NCBI GenBank assembly: GCA_903850425.1
Contig: CAINLR010000062.1
Location: 1 to 64,000, forward strand
Length of the DNA: 64,000 nt
Direction of reading: 5' to 3'
Origin: an uncultured Verrucomicrobia subdivision 3 bacterium
GTDB lineage: Bacteria; Verrucomicrobiota; Verrucomicrobiia; Limisphaerales; UBA11358
Shown: piece after piece, positions 52,311 to 61,400 of the stretch
Layout of the letters: each line of letters begins with the position of its first letter
Numbering within the stretch: the stretch's first letter is position 1
Notes under the pieces: model-generated
The model's database searches: none
What the model saw: only the letters and a program-made list of their open reading frames with translations
Told to the model about the DNA's origin: nothing
Translations under genes and position numbers: made by a program

Positions 52311-52716
52311 TTACTCAATTTTCTGTCGGATGGAGGCGCGCACTTCATGCGTCTTAGCCAATTTTTCCTCCAGCGTTCCTGACACGCTAGACGGATCAGG
52401 AAAGCTCCAGTGGAGCCGTTGGGTGACGCCAGCAAATATGAGACAACGCTCGGCGCCTGGCTTCGTCGCAACCGGTGATCACATGGCTGAACAACGTGCC
52501 GGACTTGATGTAGTCGAACACACCTTTCGTTTGATTGTCGGAAATATCAATACCCATCTCCAGCATCGCTTCGACGACAATCGGATTGAGTTTGCCCGGC
52601 TCCAATCCAGCGCTGTGCGCTTCAAAATTCTTGCTGTAGATTCGGTTCAGGATGGCAGCGGCCATCTGGCTGCGGGCGCTATTGTGAATGCAGACAATTA
52701 AAGTTAGCTTTTTCAT
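52311..52716 (-). pseudogene. arsC: Frameshifted arsenate reductase (LMW-PTP type)
   Basis: From ATG 52716 the frame encodes [20 protein letters not shown], the CX5RS P-loop of thioredoxin-type arsenate reductases, and continues to [10 protein letters not shown]. The frame then changes near 52453-52461. A one-base shift restores the family C-terminus [20 protein letters not shown] and GTLEEKLAKTHEVRASIRQ, ending at 52311. A base appears lost in the AGGCGCC region. In the frame as given the protein would end early with a non-homologous tail. A sequencing error cannot be excluded. Intact ArsC reduces arsenate to arsenite. No other ars gene is nearby. Confidence 0.88.
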
Positions 52717-52839
52717 GGTGCAAAAATGGGTGAGTGATGTGAGAGCGGCAGTCTCAGGCAGGGCATTGAAGAGTATCAATGCTATTCGAGGTCACAGATT
52801 TTCCATTCTCGCGGAATCTAAGTCCACACTGGCCGACAG

Positions 52840-53004
52840 TTACTTCTTGTGATCATACATCAGGCGAAGCGCCTCCGCGATGATGAGTCCCAAAGTGAAG
52901 GCGAAGCTGAGCGTGAGCACCAAGGTCTTGGCTCTTTTTCGCTGCTCCCATTCCTGCTGACGGGGGAAGAGCCAGCGTCCAAGAAAATCAAACAAGCTTT
53001 GCAT
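52840..53004 (-). CDS. Small single-helix membrane protein
   Basis: 54 residues from the ATG at 53004. A soluble start (MQSLFDFLGRWLFPRQQEWE) and a basic stretch precede one transmembrane helix (LVLTLSFAFTLGLIIAEAL) and a short tail. It overlaps the end of the preceding minus-strand gene by 17 bases, which suggests coupled expression. No family is recognised. Confidence 0.5.
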   Translation of the reverse strand: MQSLFDFLGRWLFPRQQEWEQRKRAKTLVLTLSFAFTLGLIIAEALRLMYDHKK

Positions 53005-53383
53005 CACTAGGCCGGGGAGCGATGATTGCCGCCACCGGCGACGTTGGCAGGGGCGGCCAATTGGCCTCGGCAATATCCAGCGATCGCGCCGCTGTGTAGT
53101 CATCCACAAAGGCCACATCCACCGCTTCGAACGGTTGGATCAACTCATCCATTTCCGTGCTTAAAATCGTGTCGGCCACCTGCGACTCCACGAGAAAGCC
53201 CGCCGCCGTGGCGTGGTCCGTGCGACCGGTCTGCTGCAAGCGGAGAATATTCTCAATACACGCGCAAAAATCCGTGAAGGCATCCGCGAAGGATTCCGAG
53301 CGTCGCCACACCGAGGGCTTGGCGTCACAAACGGCTTTCACCGCCAGATACATATCCAGCTTGCTGTGAGTTGTGTTCTGCAT
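52988..53383 (-). CDS. Small soluble protein of unknown function
   Basis: 131 residues. The opening SKLDMYLAVKAVCDAKPSVW and FADAFTDFCACIENILRLQQ resembles the N-terminal helices of longer uncharacterised proteins common in Bacteroidota and Verrucomicrobia. Those are around 200 residues, so this copy looks shortened. It contains many helix-forming residues and no catalytic motif. The small membrane protein gene overlaps its 3' end. Confidence 0.5.
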   Translation of the reverse strand: MQNTTHSKLDMYLAVKAVCDAKPSVWRRSESFADAFTDFCACIENILRLQQTGRTDHATAAGFLVESQVADTILSTEMDELIQPFEAVDVAFVDDYTAARSLDIAEANWPPLPTSPVAAIIAPRPSDAKLV

Positions 53384-53791
53384 ATCGCCCAGCTTAGTTC
53401 GCCGGCCGCCGATGAACAGCGACGTTTGTGTGAAGGATTAGTGTCAACCGCGCGACGCCCCGGCCCGCATTAAATTTACCGCCGCTCTCGCATCAATGCC
53501 CGGCAGCGCCAGGATTCGTTGCCGGAATGTTGCCGCAATGACATTGGTTTGAAACCGGCCGAGGCTTAAATCACCGTGCGGTTGTTGAAAAGTCATGAAT
53601 CCTGCAAATGAAGCTGGAGGGAGGACAATGCGGGCGCAGGAGGGGGGGCACGCACGCGCAGGAAACACCGCTGCGCGTGCGTTTTTTTTCACAACCCTCA
53701 AATTCTGGTCCGGATCAGCGGCAAATCCGTGCGCGCCAGTGGAATCCCGTGCTGGACTTCAGCTCGTGATTATGGTTTGTTTCACGGTGCT
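53384..53791. other. Intergenic region with an orphan terminator
   Basis: About 400 bases. No convincing protein gene is seen. A strong plus-strand terminator at 53650-53689 has no annotated gene upstream, so an unrecognised small RNA or peptide may lie between 53400 and 53650. Confidence 0.5.
53650..53689 (+). terminator. Strong orphan rho-independent terminator
   Basis: Perfect 12-bp stem (ACGCACGCGCAG / CTGCGCGTGCGT), 9-base loop and an 8-T tract. It is one of the strongest terminators in the window but follows no annotated plus-strand gene. Confidence 0.82.
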
Positions 53792-54034
53792 ATGAATACA
53801 TCACTCGTGAAGTCCATACCGCAGGGTGATTTTGCGGAGCTCAGCTCGCTGATGAAGGATTGCCAGGCCAAGTTTCAAACGCTCGTCAGTCAAAACCGCG
53901 CGATACGGTATGACATGTATCCCCAACCAGACATTCCCGAGGAGCTTCAGAATCAGTTGCGGCAGCATGGCTATTGCGATTTGGTTTTGGAAAACGACCG
54001 CTGGCAGCATTTTCTGGTGCCTTCCCCAAACTGA
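53792..54034 (+). CDS. Small protein, intact member of a locally duplicated pair
   Basis: 80 residues from the ATG at 53792. Sequence features are SSLMKDCQAKFQTLVSQNRA and IRYDMYPQPDIPEELQNQLR, ending in ENDRWQHFLVPSPN. No family is recognised. A frameshifted copy lies at 55295-55470 on the other side of the kinase-like gene, which argues that the frame was once protein coding. Confidence 0.6.
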   Translation: MNTSLVKSIPQGDFAELSSLMKDCQAKFQTLVSQNRAIRYDMYPQPDIPEELQNQLRQHGYCDLVLENDRWQHFLVPSPN

Positions 54035-54391
54035 ATCCCCGTGGCTTCTGGTTGACGGGCGGACGATGATCAAACGGGGCGGTAACATCGCAACCCGATG
54101 AAACTGTCAACCTCGGCAAGAAGCCATCTCCAACCTTCCTGAAGTTTTGAGTATGTCTGCCAACCTGAGACCTAACGCGCCGGAAGCAACTTCTTCCGCG
54201 CTCCAGTTTTAATGGCAGCGAATCCACCCTCATAGCCGACGATCTCCGGCCCTCCTGAGACCGGACTTTACACCGAGCGGTTTCATTGCAGAATGAAATC
54301 AGACAACTGGGGTTCAATTGAATAAAGCCACTGAGTTGTTCAAAAAATAAAACTAAAAAGCAGATTCCTGTCCACGGGCAATCGGTTCACC
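54035..54391. other. Gap with nothing recognisable
   Basis: About 360 bases between the small duplicated gene and the kinase-like gene. No gene, strong hairpin or clear promoter was identified. Confidence 0.4.
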
Positions 54392-55216
54392 ATGAAAATA
54401 CCAGCAATACTTAAAAGAGAGCCATTATTGGTGGAGGCCGGTGTGTCGAAGCTTACCAAACTGGAGTTTGCCAGAAATCCCCATCCCGCGTTGCTTAAAG
54501 AACCAGCGCATTTTTGGGATGAGATCTTCATTGCGAACGAGGCCTACATCCTCGATGAGGTCACCCATCCGCGGATCCGGCAAAAGCTGGCATATGATGC
54601 TGCGTCGCATCGGCTCTTCCTTGAATATGTTGAGGCCACGACGCTGAGCGAGCTGGTGAGGACGGGAATTACGCTCCAGGACCAAAGGCGGACTCATAAA
54701 ATCCTGCAAAGCGTGGCGGAGACGGTGGCGGACATGCACGCGGGCATACTGTGCGGTCGGCCGATCATCCATAATGATTTGAAGAGCATGAATGTGCTGG
54801 TGCCCACGGCCTCGCCCGCCGAGTCCATCCTGATTGATTTTTCGCATTCCTATTTTGAAGGTCATTTGCCGCCGTTTATTACCGATAAGAAACAAAGCAT
54901 GGCGGGCACCGCCAAATATATGTCGCCCGAGAAGTGGGATGGAGATTACACACATGGCGAGCAAAGTGATGTCTTCGCTTTTGGGGTCCTGGCCTATTAC
55001 GCCTATACCGGAAGACATCCGTTTGAAGGGGATGTCGGCCAGATCGAGAACCAAATTCGCGAACTCACCCCGCCGTCGCCCATCGAATCAGGGTTCAACA
55101 TCCTCCGCAATACCATGGCCATTACGATGTCGTGTCTGGAGAAAAAGCCGGAACGTAGGCCGCCCATGGAACGGATCGCCCGGTATTATGCGGAAGCATC
55201 CATTTTGTTCAGATAA
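54392..55216 (+). CDS. Protein-kinase-like protein without a glycine-rich loop
   Basis: 274 residues. C-lobe motifs of Ser/Thr kinases are clear: catalytic loop HNDLKSMNVLV (Asp129, Asn134), DFS in place of DFG (Asp149-Ser151), the SPE form of APE in KYMSPEKW (178-180), and SDVFAFGVLAYYAYTGRHPF with Asp193. The N-lobe is divergent: no GxGxxG loop and no clear VAxK lysine, though ANEAYILDEVTHPRI may be helix C. It could be an atypical kinase or a pseudokinase. There is no transmembrane segment. The gene is bracketed by an intact and a decayed copy of one small gene. Confidence 0.8.
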   Translation: MKIPAILKREPLLVEAGVSKLTKLEFARNPHPALLKEPAHFWDEIFIANEAYILDEVTHPRIRQKLAYDAASHRLFLEYVEATTLSELVRTGITLQDQRRTHKILQSVAETVADMHAGILCGRPIIHNDLKSMNVLVPTASPAESILIDFSHSYFEGHLPPFITDKKQSMAGTAKYMSPEKWDGDYTHGEQSDVFAFGVLAYYAYTGRHPFEGDVGQIENQIRELTPPSPIESGFNILRNTMAITMSCLEKKPERRPPMERIARYYAEASILFR

Positions 55217-55294
55217 GTTCCGAGCAAGCGATAGAGGCAGATTTTCCGCGGCACCGTCGCGAGGCGGCGGGTGGCTTTCCGCACGGAAATATTA

Positions 55295-55470
55295 ATGAAG
55301 GACTGGCGCGCCAAGTTTGCAGCGCTTGTCAGCCAGAACCGGGACATCAAGTATGACCGGCATCCCCAAGCGAGCCGCTCCTGGAAACTTCAGAACCGGT
55401 TGCTGCACGTGGCCATCGCGATTTGGTATTTGAAAGCGACCGCAGGCAGCATTCCTTGGTGCCTAATTGA
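55295..55470 (+). pseudogene. Frameshifted copy of the small gene at 53792
   Basis: Starts MKDWRAKFAALVSQNRDIKYD, matching MKDCQAKFQTLVSQNRAIRYD of the intact copy at DNA and protein level. The frame breaks around the middle (near GCTGCACGTGGCC). A one-base shift restores GHRDLVFESDRRQHSLVPN, equivalent to the intact C-terminus, ending at 55470. The remaining sequence to 55681 holds nothing recognisable. Confidence 0.75.
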
Positions 55471-55681
55471 GGCTCATGCAGGGCCACCGGCTCACCAGCG
55501 TGAATGCTAACGGACTCGCGGTGCATACATTGTCGGGCAATGTCAGCGCAGACCGCGATGCCTCCAACCTTGGCCGGAGGGTCAGCCTACACTTTTCGGC
55601 CAAGCCAAAATTAGGTTGTTGCACAATCGTGACTCATTGGAAACGTGAAGGACGCAATGGGCAGGCATCATTGGGGCTTCA

Positions 55682-58417
55682 ATGGTCGGCGAGCATCATC
55701 TGATACTGCAAGAAATGTCGCTGCGTCCTTCAAGTGAATGGACGCCGGTGAGTCATGCCTGGACCTGCGTGCGCGGGGTGGAAGGCGCGGGCTACTGTCT
55801 GCCAGGAGGGAATGCGCGCGAATTGAATGCCGGCGACGCTTTTATTATCGGGCCGAATAGCAGCACGGTGGTCCGCGCCAGTCAGTTGGGTGTGTTGAAG
55901 CTGGAATATTTTCTGGTGCTGCCGCAAAACCTCAACGGCGTTTTGACGGCTTTGGAATGGCACCAGTTGAAGCGATTTGCCACCACGGCCGGCCAGCCCA
56001 TTTTGCACTTCGCGGCGAGCGAGGTGACCTCGCAAAAATTCATGCGGCTGGCGGCTCAACCCCGACGGGATTGCCTGGTCACGCGCACGGCTTTGCTCCA
56101 ACTCTGGGCCGCCGCCATCGCCGGGTTGATGGCCACCGCCGCGCCCACTGTGCCGAGCAACAAACTGCGCGAACGCTTCCTCCAATTTGTCCGACAAATC
56201 CCGGAGGCGGATCTGGCGGGGAGTCCGCTGCCGGAACTCGCGGAACAGTTGCATTGCAGCGAACGGCACTTCAGCCGTCTCTTCCGGCAAGCGTTTGGCA
56301 TCCCACTCCGGGCGCATCAGACGGAATTGCGCATGCAACGGGCGCAGCAGTTGCTGGGGGATGCCAACGCCAAGATTATCAACGTCGCCTTCGAAAGCGG
56401 CTACCGGCATCTGGGGCTGTTTAATTCGATGTTCAAAAAGCGCTTCGGGGTCACGCCCAGCGAATGGCGCCGACAGCATCAGATTTCGTCACCAAGGCGT
56501 TTCAGCAAGCGCAAGATGGCCGTGGCGGCGTTGTTGCTGGCAATCCATTTTCTCCTCCCGGATGCCGGCTTGGCGCAATCAACAAACTCGGCGGATCATT
56601 CGGTCACAAACACGGGTCCGCAGTTCAAGGTGGAGAAATATCTGGTGTCGGGGAATTCCATTTTGAAACCGGGCCAGCTCGGTCAGATTTTCACAAATGC
56701 CTCCCATGCCTTCGGCACCAACGTCACGTTTACCGACGTGCGCGCGGCGCTCGGCGACTTGCAGATGGCCTATCGCGAGCGTGGTTTCGTCACGGTGTCC
56801 GTAAGTTTGCCGCCACAAAAACTTACCAATGCCGAGGTGAAAATCAAAGTGACCGAAGGCCGGCTCGCGGCGATCAACGTCAAGGGTAACGAACATTTCA
56901 GCACCGCAAATGTGCGGCGCGCGCTGCCGAGTCTGCACACGAACATGCTGCTGAACTCGCACGTCTTCCAGCGCGAACTGGATCTGGCGAACGCGAATCG
57001 CGACCGCCAGATTTATCCCGTCATCGGTCCCGGACAGGAACCCGGCACGAGCGAATTGACATTGAAAGTGAAGGACCGCTTCCCGCTGCACGCACGGGCG
57101 GAAATCAACAATCAAGCCACGCCGGGCACGCCCGATTCGCGCGTCAGCTTTAGTTCGCAATACGGCAACCTGTGGAACCTCGAACATCAGGTGGGCGTGC
57201 AGTATTCCTTCACGCCGGTTAATTTCGGCACGGCCAACGTCTATGAGTTTTCACCGCTGGACCTGCCGCTCATTGCGAATTACAGCGCGTATTATCGGAT
57301 GCCCTTGGGCAAGCCGCGTTCGGTCCAGCAACAGGTTGACGAGAGCGGTAGCCACTTTGGCTACAATGAAATCTCCCACCAGTTCGTCGTGCCGCCGCCG
57401 TCGAGTCATCCCGAGTTGACGGCTTACGCCAGCCGCTCGTCCAGCGACACCGGCATCCAGTTGGGACCGCCGAACATTGTGACCGCCTCGTCGCTACTGC
57501 AACTGGGCCACCAGACGGCGGGCGAAAATGTGACCTTGAATGAGGGTTTGGGCTTCAAACTCTCGCTGCCGCTGCCCAAGCTGAACCGCCTTAGCTCCAC
57601 GTTCACGCTTGGAGCGGATTTCAAACACTATCGCGCTGAGAGCGCCAATGCTGATCTCTTCTATGAATTGATCACCACCACCAATGCCGGCTCGGCGATC
57701 AAATTCGGCAACGTGCTTTACACCTTGCAGCAGCCGATCCGCGAGACTGCCGTGGATTACTTTCCGGTGAACTTGGGCATCAGCGGCTCGGCTCCGGATC
57801 GTTACGGAACCAGTTTCTTCAACGCGCAGGCGAATCTGAATCTCACGACCATCGGCCACATGGGCAGTCGCACCCGCCGTGAAGGCACCAATTCGGTGGT
57901 GATCCCCGGCATCGCCTATGCGCCAAATGCCGAAGACAATTATTTCACCATGCAGTTGGGCGCCAGCCGCGAGCAGCGGCTTTACAAAGACTGGACGCTG
58001 TTGGTTCGGGCGGACGGACAATGGGCAAACACGCCGTTGATCAGCAACGAGCAGTATGGCATGGGCGGTGTCACCGGCGTGCGGGGCTACACCGATGGCG
58101 AAAACTACGGCGACACCGGTTGGCGGTTGATGATAGAACCGCGCACGCCGATGGTGAATATCGGCATGGTGGATGGGGACATTCCTTTCTGGGTCCGCGC
58201 TTCCATCTTCATGGACTATGGCGAAACTTACCTAATCCAGAAACTTTCTGCTGTGAGCAGTGACCGCGCGCGCTTCTGGGGCTTCGGCACCAGCCTGACC
58301 GGTAACATCGGCAGCCACCTCGACGGTCGGCTGACCGTTGCATTTCCGTTGCTTGCTTCCGCGCTGACACCGGCGTGGGACGTGCATGTTTATTTCGGTG
58401 TCGGTGCCCAATTTTGA
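55682..58417 (+). CDS. AraC-type regulator fused to TpsB outer-membrane transporter
   Basis: 911 residues in one frame. Residues 1-150 look like a cupin-type sensor (GGNARELNAGDAFIIGPNSS). Residues 160-265 are a complete AraC/XylS DNA-binding domain with ELAEQLHCSERHFSRLFRQAFG and NVAFESGYRHLGLFNSMFKKRFGVTPSEWR. A hydrophobic segment follows at 279-299 (MAVAALLLAIHFLLPDAGLA). Then come POTRA-type domains (about 315-470; VEKYLVSGNSILKPGQL, LQMAYRERGFVTVSVSLPPQ, VTEGRLAAINVKGNE). A ShlB/FhaC-type 16-strand barrel (about 470-911) includes VTGVRGYTDGE and ends VHVYFGVGAQF. No stop lies between the regulator and transporter. The in-frame ATG at 56516 (residue 279) could start a separate transporter with its own signal peptide. 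The TpsA gene follows at 58422. Confidence 0.9.
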   Translation: MVGEHHLILQEMSLRPSSEWTPVSHAWTCVRGVEGAGYCLPGGNARELNAGDAFIIGPNSSTVVRASQLGVLKLEYFLVLPQNLNGVLTALEWHQLKRFATTAGQPILHFAASEVTSQKFMRLAAQPRRDCLVTRTALLQLWAAAIAGLMATAAPTVPSNKLRERFLQFVRQIPEADLAGSPLPELAEQLHCSERHFSRLFRQAFGIPLRAHQTELRMQRAQQLLGDANAKIINVAFESGYRHLGLFNSMFKKRFGVTPSEWRRQHQISSPRRFSKRKMAVAALLLAIHFLLPDAGLAQSTNSADHSVTNTGPQFKVEKYLVSGNSILKPGQLGQIFTNASHAFGTNVTFTDVRAALGDLQMAYRERGFVTVSVSLPPQKLTNAEVKIKVTEGRLAAINVKGNEHFSTANVRRALPSLHTNMLLNSHVFQRELDLANANRDRQIYPVIGPGQEPGTSELTLKVKDRFPLHARAEINNQATPGTPDSRVSFSSQYGNLWNLEHQVGVQYSFTPVNFGTANVYEFSPLDLPLIANYSAYYRMPLGKPRSVQQQVDESGSHFGYNEISHQFVVPPPSSHPELTAYASRSSSDTGIQLGPPNIVTASSLLQLGHQTAGENVTLNEGLGFKLSLPLPKLNRLSSTFTLGADFKHYRAESANADLFYELITTTNAGSAIKFGNVLYTLQQPIRETAVDYFPVNLGISGSAPDRYGTSFFNAQANLNLTTIGHMGSRTRREGTNSVVIPGIAYAPNAEDNYFTMQLGASREQRLYKDWTLLVRADGQWANTPLISNEQYGMGGVTGVRGYTDGENYGDTGWRLMIEPRTPMVNIGMVDGDIPFWVRASIFMDYGETYLIQKLSAVSSDRARFWGFGTSLTGNIGSHLDGRLTVAFPLLASALTPAWDVHVYFGVGAQF

Positions 58418-58421
58418 CCGC

Positions 58422-61400
58422 ATGAAAACCAACCTTCCATTTTGTCGCTTCGCCGTCGGCGTGATGGCGTTCACGTTTGGATCACGCGCGTTCGCGAACC
58501 CGACCGGACTGTCGGTCTCATTCGGCACGGCGGTCGCGCAGCAGGTGGGTTCGCAACTGAACATCACCGTCGGCAACAATGCCGTGCTCAACTGGCAGAG
58601 CTTTAATATCGCGGCGGGCGAGCACACCATTTTCAACCAGCCCTCCGCGACTTCGATCGTCTGGAACCGCATCAACGATGCGAATCCGTCGCAGATCTTC
58701 GGCACCATTCAGGCCAACGGCGTCGTGGTGTTGTTGAACTCCTCGGGATTTTATTTCGGGCCGAACTCCTTTGTCAGCGCCGCCGGCCTGGTCGTGTCCA
58801 CCGCCAACTGTATGCCGCCGCAAAACGGTGGCGGCACCTGGGAGTTCAACGGCCCGCCGCCGCTCGCGAGCATTGTGAACTACGGGCACATTCAAGTGGG
58901 CAACAACGGCGGGGCGTTTCTGATCGCGGATCAAATCGAAAATCATGGCACCATCGAAGCCCCCGGCGGGAGCATCGGCTTTGCCGCCGGTCAGACCGTG
59001 ACGTTGAGCGAACGTCCCGACGGACGCGGCATGAGCATGCAGGTGGCCTTGCCACAAGGTTCCGTGAACAATTACGGCAACCTGATCGCCGACGCCGGCA
59101 CGATTGCGCTGAATGCGAAAGTCGTAAATCAGGATGGACTGATTCAGGCGAACTCAGTGCAAAATATTCATGGCGTCATTGAGCTGGTTGCCGACGACAC
59201 GCTGACGCTGAGTGCCAATTCAAAACTTCTCGTGCAAGGCGACGGCTCCGTCGGCGGCAGTGCGGGCGGTGATGTGTTGCTTCAAGCCGGCAATAACTTC
59301 AGCGACAGTGTCGGCAGTCTGGTTTCGGTTACCGGCGGTTCGGCGGGCGGTAACGGCGGCAATATTGAAATCGCGGCGTCGAGCCTGTCTTTGAATTCCA
59401 CCCTGGACGCCAGCGCGCAGGCCGGGGCCACGGCTGGGAAATTGTTGTTAAGCCCCTACGACATCGTGCTCGACACGTCGGGCACGGATAGCGCCGGTGA
59501 CGGTCATGTCTTGGTCGGCGACAGTCCGGTAAGCAGTTTGGATCTGAACGTGAACAGCGCGTTCGCCAACTTTTCTGAAATCACGTTGCAGGCCACCCAC
59601 AACATCACGCTGGCGAACGGCACGGTCTGGGATTTGAGCGGCAGCACGTCGCAGAACAGCGGTCATCTCACCTTGCAGGCGGGGCACGATATTATTTTCC
59701 AAGATGGTTCAATGATCACGGACGCGAACAGTTGGTCGGTGTCGCTGCAGGCCGGATACGATTTCATTCACAACACGGTCCGGTCGGGAGTCGGGAATAT
59801 CTTTCTGAATGGTGGCTTTGACAATTCCACGACGCCCGCCACGCCGCTGAGTTACAGCGGCAGCATCCAGTTGGCAGCCGGTTCCATTGACCTGACGGCG
59901 GGCCAGGACATTTTGGTCGGTTCCGGTTATGTCATCACGACCGGCGGCGGCAGCATCCGGGCGCATGCTTTGGCGGGAAATATAGACACCGGTTCCGACG
60001 AGCAGGGCTACTACTTCGAACCTGGTGTGGGCACGATCAGCTTTGATGCCAGTCTGGCTTATGATTTGTCCCATGGCCTGGGTGGTATCAGCACGGCGGC
60101 TGGCGGAGATGTGGCGCTTACGGCAGGTGGCAATGTGAGCAGCTTCCTGCCGGGCCCCTCGGGCGGAGTTGACACTTACTCTGCCGGTGCCGGTGCCTAT
60201 GGTCACACGGATGGTCAGGTCGGCAATGTCACCGTGATAGCCGGCGGCAATGTTACCGGCCAATACTTGGTGGCCAATGGCGTAGGCAATATCTTGGCGG
60301 GGGTCCAGATGGATGCCGCTGGCAATCCGCTCACTGATTCCGCTGGCCATTACCAACTGGGCACCGCTGGCAGCGCTGGAACGGATCAACTAAATCCCAA
60401 CCTCGCTTTGAGCCTGATTACTGGCGGGTGGAATGTGAATGCCGCCAACAATATTGTCTTACAGGAGGTCCGCAATCCGAACGGCCTTTTCAATATCACC
60501 GGCGGGACGGCTTACAATCACTACTTTGACTACGCTCCGAGCGACTATGTGAACTTGACGGCGGGCAACCTGGTGCAGCTTGGTGCTTCCTCCTCCGCGC
60601 TGCCCAGAGTGGATACTCTCCATGTGCCCATCATCTATCCGGGCATCCTGAACATCGCCGCCGGTGCCGGCGGAGTGATTTTGGATGAGGACACTTTCTT
60701 TAACCAACTGATTTTGTTTCCTTCAGCGGAAGGCAGCCTCACCATCAACACGACAGATGGCGGGTCGCTTTTTGGCACGGGCATTTCCAGCGATGCGAGT
60801 GGCAATATTTTGTATCGGCCCCTGCTCATCGGCGGTGCGCCGCAAATCTTCAGCCTGGTCGTCTCCGACAGCGGCAGTCATCAATATAAAAACGGTAATT
60901 CCTTCGGCGTGAATGAAACTCACGCCGCTAATCCCATTCACCTCGGTCATCAGACGCCGATTGAATTGAATATTTTGGGCGACCTGAACCTCGTGTTCTT
61001 GGACGTGCCCGAGGCGGCCCAAGTCAATGTCGGTGGCAACATGATTAATTGCAGTTTCAAAGGGATGAACTTGTCCGATGGCGACACGACAGGCATTCAT
61101 GTGACCGGCGACATCGTGAACCGGAGCGACTTTACTTCCATTGATTTGAATCAGGTTGCCGATGCCCAAACCCCGGATTTCTCACTGTTGTCGCAAGCGA
61201 TCAGCAGCAGTCCTTCCGGCAGCACCCTGGCAAACAGTCTCTATTACAACCCGCAGACCAAAGTGCTGACGTATCAGAATATTAAAGGCACCAGCTTGGC
61301 CACGGTTTTAAACCTGCTGCAAAATCTGACGATTCAGGTTTACATAGACGGCGTGCCGCAATGGCTCGATCCGGAGCAAACCATTCCGCAAACCACTGTG

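Noticed and set aside
53595-53795. 66-codon plus-strand open frame
   Set aside because: It crosses the strong terminator at 53650-53689, so it is unlikely to be translated as such.
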